Assembly: GCA_003141675.1 (NCBI GenBank)
Contig: PLND01000042.1
Span: 529-45,744, forward strand
Reading direction: 5' to 3'
DNA: 45,216 bases
Source of the DNA: Anaerolineae bacterium
GTDB lineage: Bacteria > Chloroflexota > Anaerolineae > Anaerolineales > RBG-16-64-43
In this document: in pieces, positions 17,333 through 26,320 of the stretch
Position numbering within the stretch: the first letter of the stretch is position 1
How the letters are laid out: every line of letters starts with the position of its first letter
Position numbers and translations under genes: made by a program
The notes under the pieces: model-generated
What the model saw: only the letters and a program-made list of their open reading frames with translations
The model's database searches: none
Told to the model about the DNA's origin: nothing

Positions 17333-17535
17333 CGACCCAACCTCACCCCTCAATTCCCTCCCCTTTCCTGTGCGGTGACCGACCCAACCTCACCCCTCAA
17401 TTCCCTCCCCTTCCCAGTGCGCAGGGCCGACCCAACCTCACCCCTTTGTCCCCTCCCCTTCCCATACTGGGAAGGGGAGGGGACTAGGAAGACATCCATA
17501 AAGGAAAAATTTCCTGGAGAGGGGCTAGGTTGGTC
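17333..17535. repeat. Three direct 47-48 bp units capped by a perfect hairpin and an inverted terminal copy
   Basis: CGACCCAACCTCACCCCT starts at 17333, 17380 and 17428, each followed by ccctccccttt or ccctccccttccca. The third copy runs into CCCCTCCCCTTCCCA-TAC-TGGGAAGGGGAGGGG (17450-17482), a 15-bp perfect stem with a three-base loop. The right end AGGGGCTAGGTTGGTC (17520-17535) mirrors the left unit. This is the same family as the complete 109-bp element at 23403-23511, here with its left half triplicated. Confidence 0.8.
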
Positions 17536-17629
17536 TCAGCCCCGCAATCACGACAATACCAGCGGCGGGATTTCTCGCGGCGTGGCAATCGGATTCACAA
17601 ACTCGTGATCGAATCCACGGCGCTCGTCC

Positions 17630-17745
17630 GCGCGGGGATTCATCCCCGCGCTAAAATACGAAGCCCCTTTAGGGCTATGGATGGGGAGGAGGTCAGCCCG
17701 CCGGAGGTGGGCTTTGTATCCCGGCGCGGTGATTCATGCCCGCGC
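17630..17745. repeat. Cluster of GC-rich mini-hairpins
   Basis: GCGCGGGGAT-TC-ATCCCCGCGC (17630-17651) is a perfect 10-bp stem. It is followed by AAGCCCCTTTAGGGCT, then AGCCCGCC...GGTGGGCT, and a diverged inverted copy of the first unit, GGCGCGGTGATTCATGCCCGCGC. The cluster fills most of the stretch upstream of the GH13 promoter and has no coding sign. Confidence 0.6.
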
Positions 17746-17777
17746 ATTCCGCATGGAAGGATCCATTCCCCGAAAGG

Positions 17778-17783
17778 TATAAT
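17778..17783 (+). promoter_or_regulatory. -10 box upstream of the GH13 gene
   Basis: TATAAT with an AT-rich downstream run lies 31 bases before the ATG at 17814. The best -35 match is weak (TGGAAG, 18-base spacer). Confidence 0.45.
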
Positions 17784-17813
17784 ATTTTTATACGGATTCA
17801 ACCGGGAATTATT

Positions 17814-19463
17814 ATGTCGGACAGACCGTGGTGGCAAACGGGCGTGATCTACCAGATCTATCCCCGGTCGTTTGCCGACAGCGACGGCGACGGCACGGGC
17901 GACCTGCGCGGTGTGATCTCCCGGCTGGATTACCTCAACGACGGCACGCCCCGCTCGCTTGGGGTGGACGCGATCTGGCTATCCCCCTTCTTTCCCTCCC
18001 CCGGTTTTGATTTCGGCTACGACATTTCCGATTATTGCGCCGTTGATCCGCTCTTCGGAACGCTGGCGGATTTCGACCTTCTGGTGACGGAAGCTCACCG
18101 GCGCGGCATCCGGATCATCCTCGACCTGGTGCTCAACCACACGTCGCACCTGCACCCGTGGTTTGTGCAAAGCCGTTCCTCGATGGCAAACCCGAAACGC
18201 GATTGGTATCTCTGGCAGGATCCGAAGGGCAAGAGCGGCGCGCCCAACAATTGGCAATCGGTTTTCGGGGGAAGGGCGTGGCAATGGGATCCGTCCACCC
18301 GGCAGTATTACTATCATAAGTTCCTGACCCAGCAGCCGGATCTCAACTGGCGTAACGGGCGGGTGCGCCGGGCCATGATGAACGTTTTCCGTTTTTGGCT
18401 CGACCGCGGCGCGGACGGCTTCCGGCTCGACGTGGTCGACGGGTATTTCAAAGACGCGCTGCTGCGCGATAATCCGCCTGCGCCGGGAATTCGCGGGTAC
18501 GAGCGGCAGAAACACATCTTCGACGCGGATCAACCCGAACTGATCGACGCGTACCGCGAGATCCGCGCATTGCTCGACACGTACGGCGCGCGCATGGCGG
18601 TGGGCGAGGTGATGGGCAATGCAAAACAGGCGGCCCGCTTCTGCGGTCCCGGCCTTTTGCCGCTGGCGTTCAATTTTGAATTCACCCGCCAATCCTGGAG
18701 CCCCGCCGCGTTTCAGAACGCAGTTCTGCGCTACGAACGGTTGCTGCCCGAGGGGGGTTTGCCATGCTACGTGCTGAGCAATCACGATAACTCGCGCCAC
18801 GCCTCGCGCTACGGCGGGCAGGCGCCGGAAGCGCGCGCGAAGGTGGCGGCCGCGATGCTGCTCACCCTGCGCGGAACGCCCTTCCTGTATCAGGGCGAAG
18901 AGATCGGCATGCGCGACGGGCGCATCCGCCGTTTGGAAATCCAGGATCCCCTTGGGAAAAAATACTGGCCGCCCAACGCGGGGCGCGATCCATGCCGCAC
19001 TCCGATCCCCTGGACCGCCGGACCGGGAGCGGGATTTACTTCAGGGAATCCCTGGCTCCCGCTGAACCCGGATTACCGGGAGATCAATGTCCAAACCGAA
19101 CGGGAGGATCCGGATTCGGTCCTGGAGTTCTATCGGAAATTAATCTGGCTGAGGAAGAAGAGTCCGGCTCTGCAAAGCGGCGGGTATCGACCGCTGCTCT
19201 CGCACCCGGACCGGGCGCTGGTTTACCTTCGCGAAGCCGGAAAGCAAACGATGCTGGTGGGATTGAATTTTTTTGAGCAACCTATTCAGCTAACGCTCGA
19301 GGAATCGCTCTCGCCGGGGAGGTGGAAAAAGATTCTCTCCAGCTGCAATTCGCAATCCGATTTGCACGGCGGCGCCGGGAAGACCGTGCTGAATTTGCAG
19401 CCCAACGAAGCGGCGATCTGGACCACGGATTACACCGAGAAAAGCGGATTACACGGAAAATAA
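17814..19463 (+). CDS. GH13 alpha-glucosidase / oligo-1,6-glucosidase family enzyme
   Basis: 549 residues starting at ATG 17814 (SDRPWWQTGVIYQIYPRSFADSDGDG). GH13 conserved regions are all present: DLVLNHTS, GFRLDVVDGY with nucleophile Asp206, VGEVMG with acid/base Glu265, and LSNHDNSR with transition-state stabiliser Asp325. YQGEEIGM follows. The absence of a signal peptide implies cytoplasmic action on small alpha-glucosides, maltooligosaccharides or glycogen breakdown products; exact linkage preference (alpha-1,4 versus alpha-1,6 or trehalose) cannot be read reliably. It leads a plus-strand group with GlgB and a GH57 enzyme, consistent with polyglucan turnover. Its 3' end reads into cggattacac repeat units, which may have added the final few residues. 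Confidence 0.93.
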   Translation: MSDRPWWQTGVIYQIYPRSFADSDGDGTGDLRGVISRLDYLNDGTPRSLGVDAIWLSPFFPSPGFDFGYDISDYCAVDPLFGTLADFDLLVTEAHRRGIRIILDLVLNHTSHLHPWFVQSRSSMANPKRDWYLWQDPKGKSGAPNNWQSVFGGRAWQWDPSTRQYYYHKFLTQQPDLNWRNGRVRRAMMNVFRFWLDRGADGFRLDVVDGYFKDALLRDNPPAPGIRGYERQKHIFDADQPELIDAYREIRALLDTYGARMAVGEVMGNAKQAARFCGPGLLPLAFNFEFTRQSWSPAAFQNAVLRYERLLPEGGLPCYVLSNHDNSRHASRYGGQAPEARAKVAAAMLLTLRGTPFLYQGEEIGMRDGRIRRLEIQDPLGKKYWPPNAGRDPCRTPIPWTAGPGAGFTSGNPWLPLNPDYREINVQTEREDPDSVLEFYRKLIWLRKKSPALQSGGYRPLLSHPDRALVYLREAGKQTMLVGLNFFEQPIQLTLEESLSPGRWKKILSSCNSQSDLHGGAGKTVLNLQPNEAAIWTTDYTEKSGLHGK

Positions 19464-19621
19464 CTTCCCCCACGAATTGCGCCGGGTCATTAATCTCGCG
19501 CGATAAAAAACCAGTTTAAAAATTTTCGGTGAAATCCGGGGTGTTTCCGTGAAATCCGTGTTTCGTTCTGTCGCATAGTCTGAAATACCAAAATATTTTC
19601 CCGCATTATTAAACCGGGGTT

Positions 19622-19627
19622 TATACT
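19622..19627 (+). promoter_or_regulatory. -10 box directly before the ABC exporter start (leaderless)
   Basis: TATACT in the context TTTATACT ends six bases before the ATG at 19634, placing the transcription start at or next to the ATG. No Shine-Dalgarno lies between. The same TTTATACT-N6-ATG layout precedes the AAA ATPase gene at 17301 on the other strand. Confidence 0.5.
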
Positions 19628-19633
19628 TCTCCC

Positions 19634-21394
19634 ATGCTCAACAAACCGTTTCGGATCATCCTCTCTTACGCCAGGGGGTATTGGGTCTCGCTGAGTGTCG
19701 CAGCCGCCAGCATGCTCCTGCTGGTGGGCGTGCAACTGCTGGTTCCATGGATCGTTAAGCTGCTGGTGGCGGCCATAACCACCCCGGGTTCGTCTCAGGC
19801 GAACATGGCGTTCGTCACCCGGTTGTCTATTATTGTTCTGCTGGTGTTTCTGGCGAGGGCGGTGCTGCAATTTTTACGGTCGTACCTCGCGCACATCGCC
19901 GGATGGGGGGTGGTGGCCGATGTGCGCCTGCATATTTACGAGCATGTGCAGCGGCTTTCGCTGCGCTTCTACGAGGAAAAACAAATCGGACAGCTGATGT
20001 CGAACGTGGTCAACGACACAGACCTGTTCGAGCAGTTCATCGCCCACGCCATTCCGGACGTCGCCGTAAACATCCTTACCCTTGTGGGTGTGACCGCGGT
20101 CCTGCTGAGCCTGAACTGGCAATTGACGCTTCTCAGTTCGCTGCCCATTCCCCTGGTGATCCTTTCGCTCGGCCTTTACGCGCGGTACGTGCGGCCGGCC
20201 TTTGTTCACCGCCAGGAGGAATTGGGGGATCTCAACGCGGTGCTCAACGATAATCTATCAGGGATCCGTGAGATTAAGGCCTTCGTCCGCGAGAGTGACC
20301 AGGCCGCGCGGGTCGGACGGCGGATTGAAAGTTACCGCCAGTCCCTCTTGCGCGCGCTGCGCCTGATGGCCACCTTCGAGCCGTTCGTGGATTTCACCTC
20401 TTCGCTGGGAACCCTGGTGGTGATCTATTTCGGCGGCCAGCTTGCGCTCCAGGGCAAGCTCCCGGTGGCGGACCTAGTGGCTTTCTTTTTGTATCTGGAT
20501 TTGTTTTATCAGCCCGTGCACAACCTGAGCGCGGCGTGGGAAGCGGTGCAAAACTCGCTGGCCGGAGCCGACCGGGTGGCCGGCTTGCTCGAGGAGACTC
20601 CGGAGCCTCACGAGGCCCCGGGAGCAATTCCGCTTCCCGGCCGGGCCCGCGGTGAACTGGTATTCCGAAATGTTTGTTTCGAGTACCTGCCCGGGATATC
20701 TGTCTTGGAAGGGATTAATCTGGAAATTCCGGCCGGGTCGGTGGTAGCGCTTGTCGGTCCGACCGGTGTGGGCAAATCCACGCTCGCCAGCCTGATCCCG
20801 CGTTTTTACGATATCACCGCCGGCGAAATCCTGCTCGACGGGATCGACCTGCGGCGCTATCGGCTCGACGGCCTGCGGCGGCAGATCAGCATGGTCCTGC
20901 AGGACGTCTTTTTATTCTACGGCACGGTGCGCGAGAACATACTCTTCGGGCGTCCGGATGCGGCCGACGAGGAGATCGTAGCGGCGGCGAAAGTGGCCAA
21001 CGCCCATGAATTCATCACCGCGCTCCCCACCGGGTACGACACCTTCATCGGCGAGCGCGGTGTGAAGCTTTCCGGCGGTCAGAAGCAGCGGCTATCGATC
21101 GCCCGCGCGGTGTTGAAGGACGCTCCCATCTTGATCCTCGATGAAGCCACCTCCGCTGTGGATACGGAAACCGAGTTGATGATCCAGGAGGCGATCGACC
21201 GGCTCATCCGCGGCCGGACGACGGTGATCATCGCCCACCGCCTGTCCACCGTCCGCGCCGCCGATGCAATTGTCGTCCTGGAAGACAAATCGATCCGCGA
21301 AATGGGGACGCATGAGCAGCTGATGGCGCTCGATGGGTTGTACCGCAGGCTGTATACCATCCAAGGGAGGATGGACGAACAATCCGCGTTGTAG
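19634..21394 (+). CDS. ABC exporter half-transporter (fused membrane and ATPase domains)
   Basis: 586 residues. The N-terminal exporter domain (about 1-310) has helices at about 16-45, 60-85, 140-160, 165-185 and 250-290. The ATPase domain has Walker A GPTGVGKST (375-383), Q-loop MVLQDVF, signature LSGGQ (479-483), Walker B ILILDEATS (Asp503, Glu504) and the switch His in IIAHRLS (His535). This is the MsbA/lipid-A-exporter-like or multidrug architecture that works as a homodimer or with a partner half-transporter; no partner gene is adjacent. Substrate is unknown, and its position between polyglucan genes is not enough to assign a sugar. Probably leaderless. Confidence 0.92.
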   Translation: MLNKPFRIILSYARGYWVSLSVAAASMLLLVGVQLLVPWIVKLLVAAITTPGSSQANMAFVTRLSIIVLLVFLARAVLQFLRSYLAHIAGWGVVADVRLHIYEHVQRLSLRFYEEKQIGQLMSNVVNDTDLFEQFIAHAIPDVAVNILTLVGVTAVLLSLNWQLTLLSSLPIPLVILSLGLYARYVRPAFVHRQEELGDLNAVLNDNLSGIREIKAFVRESDQAARVGRRIESYRQSLLRALRLMATFEPFVDFTSSLGTLVVIYFGGQLALQGKLPVADLVAFFLYLDLFYQPVHNLSAAWEAVQNSLAGADRVAGLLEETPEPHEAPGAIPLPGRARGELVFRNVCFEYLPGISVLEGINLEIPAGSVVALVGPTGVGKSTLASLIPRFYDITAGEILLDGIDLRRYRLDGLRRQISMVLQDVFLFYGTVRENILFGRPDAADEEIVAAAKVANAHEFITALPTGYDTFIGERGVKLSGGQKQRLSIARAVLKDAPILILDEATSAVDTETELMIQEAIDRLIRGRTTVIIAHRLSTVRAADAIVVLEDKSIREMGTHEQLMALDGLYRRLYTIQGRMDEQSAL

Positions 21395-21489
21395 AGCGCG
21401 TGGGTGGCGCGCCGGCCGGTTCCGCCTATGCAAGACCTTAAGCTTCAGTGTATAGTCTGAACGGGAGGAAAAGGTTTTCACCCCGGCAT

Positions 21490-23409
21490 ATGCCTTCTTC
21501 GCATTTTTCCCTGCTGACCGACGACGACCTGTACCTTTTTAATGAAGGCTCTCACGCCCGTCTGTACCGCAAACTCGGATCCCATCCGGCGGAGGTTGAC
21601 GGGAAGAAAGGGACGTACTTTGCCGTCTGGGCGCCGGATGCGGAGGGGGTGTCGGTTATCGGCGAGTTCAATGGATGGGACGGCGGAAAACACCGCCTGA
21701 CCCCGAAGGGAAACTCCGGGATCTGGGAGGGATTCCTTCCCGGGATCGTCCCCGGAACGATGTACAAATATTTCGTCCGCTCACGGTACGGCGGATACCG
21801 GATGGATAAAATCGACCCCCTGGCATTTTATTTCGAGGTTCCGCCGCGAACGGCTTCCATCGTTTGGGATCTGACGTACGCCTGGAACGACCGGGAGTGG
21901 ATGCGGGCCCGGGCCGAAACCGAAATGCATAAACAACCGATGGCGATCTACGAACTTCATCTCGGCTCCTGGCACCGCGTCCCCGAAGAAGGGAACCGGA
22001 TGCTGTCCTACCGCGAGCTGGCGGATCTTCTGCCTGCTTACGCCGAGGAAATGGGTTTTACCCACGTCGAGTTTCTGCCGGTCACCGAACACCCATTTTA
22101 CGGATCCTGGGGTTACCAGACGACCGGTTACTTCGCGCCCACCAGCCGCTACGGGCCGCCGCAGGATTTTAAATACCTGGTTGACGCCCTCCACCGCCAG
22201 GGGATCGGGGTCATTCTGGATTGGGTGCCCTCGCACTTCCCCTGCGACGACCATGCGCTTGGTTTCTACGACGGGACCCATCTCTACGAACATTCCGATC
22301 CGAGCCAGGGGTTCCATCCGGATTGGAAGTCCTACATCTTCAACTACGGACGCCGGGAAGTCCGTTCGTTTCTGCTCAGCAGCGCCACGTTCTGGCTCGA
22401 CGAATATCACGTCGACGGATTGCGGGTGGATGCGGTGGCCTCGATGCTGTACCTAGATTATTCCCGCAAGAAGGGCGAGTGGCGGCCCAACATTTACGGC
22501 GGGAACGAAAACCTGGACGCGACATCGCTCTTGCGCACGTTTAATGAGGACGTCTACCGCGAGTTTCCGGGAGTGCAGACCATCGCCGAGGAATCCACGG
22601 CCTGGCCGATGGTCTCCAAACCCACATTCCTGGGCGGATTGGGGTTCGGTTTCAAGTGGGATATGGGCTGGATGCACGACATGCTCACTTACATCACCCT
22701 GGATCCCGTCCACCGGCGGTTCCATCAAAACGATCTGACCTTCCGGATGCTGTATGCGTTCACGGAGAATTTCGTGCTTCCGCTCTCGCATGACGAGGTG
22801 GTCCATGGCAAAGCCTCGCTGCTGAGCAAGATGCCCGGCGACGACTGGCAGAAGTTCGCCAACCTGCGGTTGCTGCTGGGTTATATGTACGCCATGAGCG
22901 GCAAGAAATTGTTGTTCATGGGGGCGGAGTTCGGCCAGCGCGGCGAATGGAACCACGAGGAGAGCCTGGAGTGGCATTTGCTGGCGTACGAGCCGCATCA
23001 AGGGGTGCAGCACTGGGTGCGCGATCTGAACCGGTTGTACACAGGCGAGAAGGCGCTGTACCAATTGGATTGCGAGCCGGCGGGATTCGAATGGGTGGAT
23101 GCCGGCGACGCGGAATCCAGCGTGATCAGTTGGATCCGCAAAACGCCGGACGACGGCTCTATGATCCTGGTCGTGTGCAACTTCACTCCCGTGCCGCGCA
23201 CCGGGTATCGGGTGGGAGCGCCGCGCGGAGGGTTGTGGCGTGAAATGCTCAACAGCGACGCCGCCGTTTACGGCGGGAGCGGAGTGGGGAATGCCGGCGG
23301 GTTCGATGCCGAACCGGTTCCATACAACGGTCGGCCGTTCTCGCTCAATTTATCTTTACCGCCGCTCGGGATCTGCTTTTTTAAGAATGAAAATGGAGAG
23401 CAGACCTAA
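21490..23409 (+). CDS. glgB: 1,4-alpha-glucan branching enzyme
   Basis: 639 residues from ATG 21490. The N-terminal CBM48 (about 40-128, [22 protein letters not shown]) precedes the GH13_9 catalytic domain starting [13 protein letters not shown]. Catalytic residues fit: nucleophile Asp314 in [11 protein letters not shown], acid/base Glu367 in IAEEST, stabiliser Asp435 in LSHDEVVHG. The family creates alpha-1,6 branches in glycogen. It lacks the extra N-terminal module of the E. coli enzyme, so it is the short form. The stop TAA is supplied by the GACCTAACC terminus of the adjacent repeat element. An upstream GTG at 21448 is in frame but lacks a ribosome site; TATAGT at 21451 may be the -10 box instead. 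Confidence 0.95.
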   Translation: MPSSHFSLLTDDDLYLFNEGSHARLYRKLGSHPAEVDGKKGTYFAVWAPDAEGVSVIGEFNGWDGGKHRLTPKGNSGIWEGFLPGIVPGTMYKYFVRSRYGGYRMDKIDPLAFYFEVPPRTASIVWDLTYAWNDREWMRARAETEMHKQPMAIYELHLGSWHRVPEEGNRMLSYRELADLLPAYAEEMGFTHVEFLPVTEHPFYGSWGYQTTGYFAPTSRYGPPQDFKYLVDALHRQGIGVILDWVPSHFPCDDHALGFYDGTHLYEHSDPSQGFHPDWKSYIFNYGRREVRSFLLSSATFWLDEYHVDGLRVDAVASMLYLDYSRKKGEWRPNIYGGNENLDATSLLRTFNEDVYREFPGVQTIAEESTAWPMVSKPTFLGGLGFGFKWDMGWMHDMLTYITLDPVHRRFHQNDLTFRMLYAFTENFVLPLSHDEVVHGKASLLSKMPGDDWQKFANLRLLLGYMYAMSGKKLLFMGAEFGQRGEWNHEESLEWHLLAYEPHQGVQHWVRDLNRLYTGEKALYQLDCEPAGFEWVDAGDAESSVISWIRKTPDDGSMILVVCNFTPVPRTGYRVGAPRGGLWREMLNSDAAVYGGSGVGNAGGFDAEPVPYNGRPFSLNLSLPPLGICFFKNENGEQT

Positions 23410-23511
23410 CCCCTATCCCCAGACTATTTTTTAGAAGAAGAATGATAGAGGTAACCCCTTCCCCCTTCCCTTAAGGGAAGGGGGAAGGGGTATGGGGTTG
23501 GGGGTTAGGTC
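23403..23511. repeat. 109-bp MITE-like palindromic element with 11-bp perfect terminal inverted repeats
   Basis: GACCTAACCCC (23403-23413) and GGGGTTAGGTC (23501-23511) are exact inverted copies. The centre contains a perfect 36-base palindrome made of an 18-base arm at 23455-23472 (CCCCTTCCCCCTTCCCTT) and its complement at 23473-23490. It encodes nothing recognisable. It overlaps the last seven bases of glgB and provides the stop codon. The same ends, less perfect, occur at 17333-17535. Confidence 0.85.
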
Positions 23512-23583
23512 AGGGAACGAAATTCTAGCTTTCCCCCTTTGTACTAATGGCAAGGCGGAAAGCGTTGGGTCAAAAAAGGATTG

Positions 23584-26025
23584 ATGAACCGTTACCTTTG
23601 TATTCACGGTCACTTCTACCAGCCGCCGCGGGAAAACCCGTGGCTGGAGGCGGTCGAGTTGCAAGATTCGGCCGTGCCGTATCACGATTGGAACGAACGG
23701 GTTCTGGCGGAGTGTTACGCGCCCAACGCCGTCTCGCGCATCCTTGACGACAAAGGCCGCATTCGCAAGATCGTCAACAACTATTCGAATATTTCCTTCG
23801 ATTTCGGGCCGACCCTGCTTTCCTGGCTCGAGGTAAATGCCGAATCCGTTTACCAGGCGCTGCTCATGGCGGATTGGGAGAGCATCCAACGCTTTTCCGG
23901 GCACGGATCGGCGATGGCCCAGGCTTACAACCACATCATCCTGCCGCTGGCCGAGAGGCGGGACAAAATCACACAGATCGTCTGGGGGTTGCGGGATTTC
24001 GAGTCGCGTTTCGGGCGGGCGGCCGAGGGGATGTGGCTTCCGGAAACCGCCGTCGATTTGGAAACGCTTGATCTGCTGGCGGAGCATGGGATTCGTTTCA
24101 CCATCCTGGCTCCCCATCAGGCATTGCGCATCCGGCGAAAGGACCGCGCCGATTGGCAGGACGTGAACGGCATGACGCTGGATATTACGTATCCCTACGA
24201 AGTGGACCTTCCCTCCGGGCGGACGATCGCGGTGTTTTTCTACCATGGGGCGCTCGCGAGCGCCGTTTCCTTTGAAGGGCTGCTTTCCAACGGGGATGCG
24301 TTCGCCAAACGGCTGATGGACGCATTTCCGGCGGATACCTCCAAGCCGCGGCTGGTTCATCTGGCCACCGATGGCGAAGCCTACGGGCATCACCACCGTT
24401 TTGGAGACATGGCGCTCGCCTATGCGCTCAACAAAGTGGAGGAAGGGCAAAGCGCGATCCTCACCAATTACGGCGAGTATCTGGAAAAGAATCCTCCCCA
24501 ATGGAAGGCGGAAATCATCCAGAACACTTCTTGGAGCTGCCCGCATGGCGTGGAGCGCTGGCGGTCGGATTGCGGATGCCGGACCGGACAGCACCCGGGA
24601 TGGAACCAGGCCTGGCGCGCCCCGCTGCGCGACGCGCTGAATCTGGCGCGGGACGAGCTGGCGCCGTTGTACGAAAAGGAAAGTGCCAAGTACCTGCAGG
24701 ATCCGTGGCAAGCTCGGGATCAATATATCCGGGTCGTGCTCGACCGGTCGAAGGAATCCCTCGCGAACTTCTTCCAGCACCAGGCGTCGCGCGAACTCAG
24801 CGGGGAGGAAATTCCCCGCGTGCTGAAACTGCTCGAAATGCAGCGCCACGTCCTGCTGATGTTCACCTCCTGCGCATGGTTCTTCGACGACCTAGCCGGG
24901 ATCGAGGCGCAGCAGAATCTGCAATACGCCTCGCGCGCCATCCAACTGGCGCAGGAACTGTTCGGGGACGGCATCGAAGAGCGATTCCTGCAGTGTCTGG
25001 AAACAGCCCGCAGCAACGAGAAGGGCGCGCCGGATGGACGCGCGGTGTACGCTAGCACCGCCCGCGCCGCCAGGGTCGATCTTTCCCAGGTGGCGGCGCA
25101 TTATGCGGCCGCCTCCCTTTTCGAAACCTACGGCCAACGCACCCGGCTTTTCTGCTTCGGGGTGGAGCGCCATGCGCACCGGAACTACGAGGCGGGAAGA
25201 GCCAAGCTGGCCGTCGGGCAGGCGACGGTCACTTCAGAAATCTCGCGGGAGACCGCCCGGCTATGCTACGGGATGCTGCATTTCGGGGACCAGAATTTCA
25301 GCGGCGGGGTAAGTGCCTACCGGAGCGAGGGGGAATATGAAACTCTGGAGCGCGATCTTTCCTCGGCGTTCCTGCGCGGCGATTTTCCCGAGGTGATCCG
25401 GTCGTTCGACCAAAACTTCGGCGGAACGTCCTACTCCCTCAAGAGCCTGTTTCGCGACGAGCAACGCAAAATTCTCAATCTCGTCATCGAAGAGAATCTG
25501 GCCGAGGCGGAAACCGTGTACGCCCAGTTGTACGAAAACCACGCTCCCCTGATACGGTTTCTCATGAGTCTGAACATGCCGCTTCCGCGGGCGTTCCAGG
25601 CCGCGGCGACCGTTGCGCTCAACGGGCAATTGCGCCGGGCTATTGCTGCGGATCCCCTGGATCTCGACCATCTTCGGAACCTTTTCGAAGAGGCCCAGGT
25701 ATCCAAGATTGACCTGGACGCCGAGACTTTGGGTTTCACTCTTAAAAACGCCATCAACCGGCTGGCCGGAAAACTTTTCACCGAACCGGAGGACCTTTCG
25801 CGGCTGCGGGCATTGCAGCAGGCGGCCGAACTGGCGCGATCCCTTCCATTCTGGGTGGACTTATGGAAGGCGCAGAACGTCTACTACGAAATTCTACAGA
25901 GCGCCTTTCCCAAACTGCAAAAGCAGGCTCGGGAAGGCGGCAAGACCGATTCGGATTGGGTGAAGGAATTCCTCGCCCTGGGAGATTTATTGATGGTGCG
26001 AACCGAGGAAGAGAAAACCGGGTAA
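23584..26025 (+). CDS. GH57 family alpha-glucan enzyme (DUF3536-containing, long form)
   Basis: 813 residues from ATG 23584; a TTG one codon earlier is also possible, and AAAAGGA lies only a few bases upstream. CIHGHFYQPPRENPW is the GH57 opening. GMWLPETAVD carries the nucleophile Glu154, and HLATDGEAYGHHH (about 260-272) carries the candidate acid/base Asp. Family GH57 includes amylases, 4-alpha-glucanotransferases, branching enzymes and alpha-galactosidases. The long C-terminal half (about 330-813) is helical and has the DUF3536 pattern; its role is unknown. No signal peptide, hence cytoplasmic. Follows glgB after a MITE-like repeat, fitting a polyglucan role. Confidence 0.9.
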   Translation: MNRYLCIHGHFYQPPRENPWLEAVELQDSAVPYHDWNERVLAECYAPNAVSRILDDKGRIRKIVNNYSNISFDFGPTLLSWLEVNAESVYQALLMADWESIQRFSGHGSAMAQAYNHIILPLAERRDKITQIVWGLRDFESRFGRAAEGMWLPETAVDLETLDLLAEHGIRFTILAPHQALRIRRKDRADWQDVNGMTLDITYPYEVDLPSGRTIAVFFYHGALASAVSFEGLLSNGDAFAKRLMDAFPADTSKPRLVHLATDGEAYGHHHRFGDMALAYALNKVEEGQSAILTNYGEYLEKNPPQWKAEIIQNTSWSCPHGVERWRSDCGCRTGQHPGWNQAWRAPLRDALNLARDELAPLYEKESAKYLQDPWQARDQYIRVVLDRSKESLANFFQHQASRELSGEEIPRVLKLLEMQRHVLLMFTSCAWFFDDLAGIEAQQNLQYASRAIQLAQELFGDGIEERFLQCLETARSNEKGAPDGRAVYASTARAARVDLSQVAAHYAAASLFETYGQRTRLFCFGVERHAHRNYEAGRAKLAVGQATVTSEISRETARLCYGMLHFGDQNFSGGVSAYRSEGEYETLERDLSSAFLRGDFPEVIRSFDQNFGGTSYSLKSLFRDEQRKILNLVIEENLAEAETVYAQLYENHAPLIRFLMSLNMPLPRAFQAAATVALNGQLRRAIAADPLDLDHLRNLFEEAQVSKIDLDAETLGFTLKNAINRLAGKLFTEPEDLSRLRALQQAAELARSLPFWVDLWKAQNVYYEILQSAFPKLQKQAREGGKTDSDWVKEFLALGDLLMVRTEEEKTG

Positions 26026-26061
26026 TCCTTAGGATCAGCGTCAAGTAATCAGTTTTTTTAG

Positions 26062-26178
26062 GGGTGCGCCCTGATCGATATACCAAGCATCGATGAAGCG
26101 GTTGGAGAGGTCTGGCGGTAAATGAAAGATCACGGCCGGTCGAGCCTGACAACCTTGGAAAAAGGCGTCGGCGCACCC
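26062..26178 (+). ncRNA. Candidate structured RNA of unknown class
   Basis: A 9-bp perfect closing stem (GGGTGCGCC 26062-26070 with GGCGCACCC 26170-26178) encloses a branched interior: ATCGAT 26074-26079 with ATCGAT 26089-26094, GGTTG 26100-26104 with CAACC 26150-26154, and inside that CTGGC with GCCGG around a purine-rich loop (GGTAAATGAAAGATCACG). A further hairpin follows (CGCTTC...GAAGCG, about 26188-26230). I tested by eye for SRP RNA, 6S, tmRNA, RNase P, TPP, SAM, cobalamin and c-di-GMP motifs and found none. No coding sign in any frame. Strand is a guess, since the helices work on either strand. The rest of 26026-26449 is AT-rich with no gene seen. Confidence 0.4.
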
Positions 26179-26320
26179 GGCAAATCGGCGCTTCCTGGCA
26201 TGGGAACCAGAGCTTTCGCGGGAGAAGCGTTCCGCTTTCCTCAGGTTGAGTGAAAAAATTTTATCCCTTGGATTAACAAATAAATATAAAAAGACGCTTT
26301 GTATGATCTACCAATAAAAG

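Noticed and set aside
17333-17535. Possible CRISPR array because of three regular direct repeats
   Set aside because: Units are head-to-tail without unique spacers, one contains a long palindrome, and no cas gene is nearby.
23431-24849. 472-residue minus-strand open frame opposite the GH57 gene
   Set aside because: It ends in the palindromic repeat, lies opposite a gene with intact catalytic motifs, and shows no known fold.
26062-26178. Known RNA classes (SRP, 6S, tmRNA, RNase P, TPP, SAM, cobalamin or c-di-GMP riboswitch)
   Set aside because: The conserved core sequences of these classes were not found by eye; kept only as an unclassified candidate.
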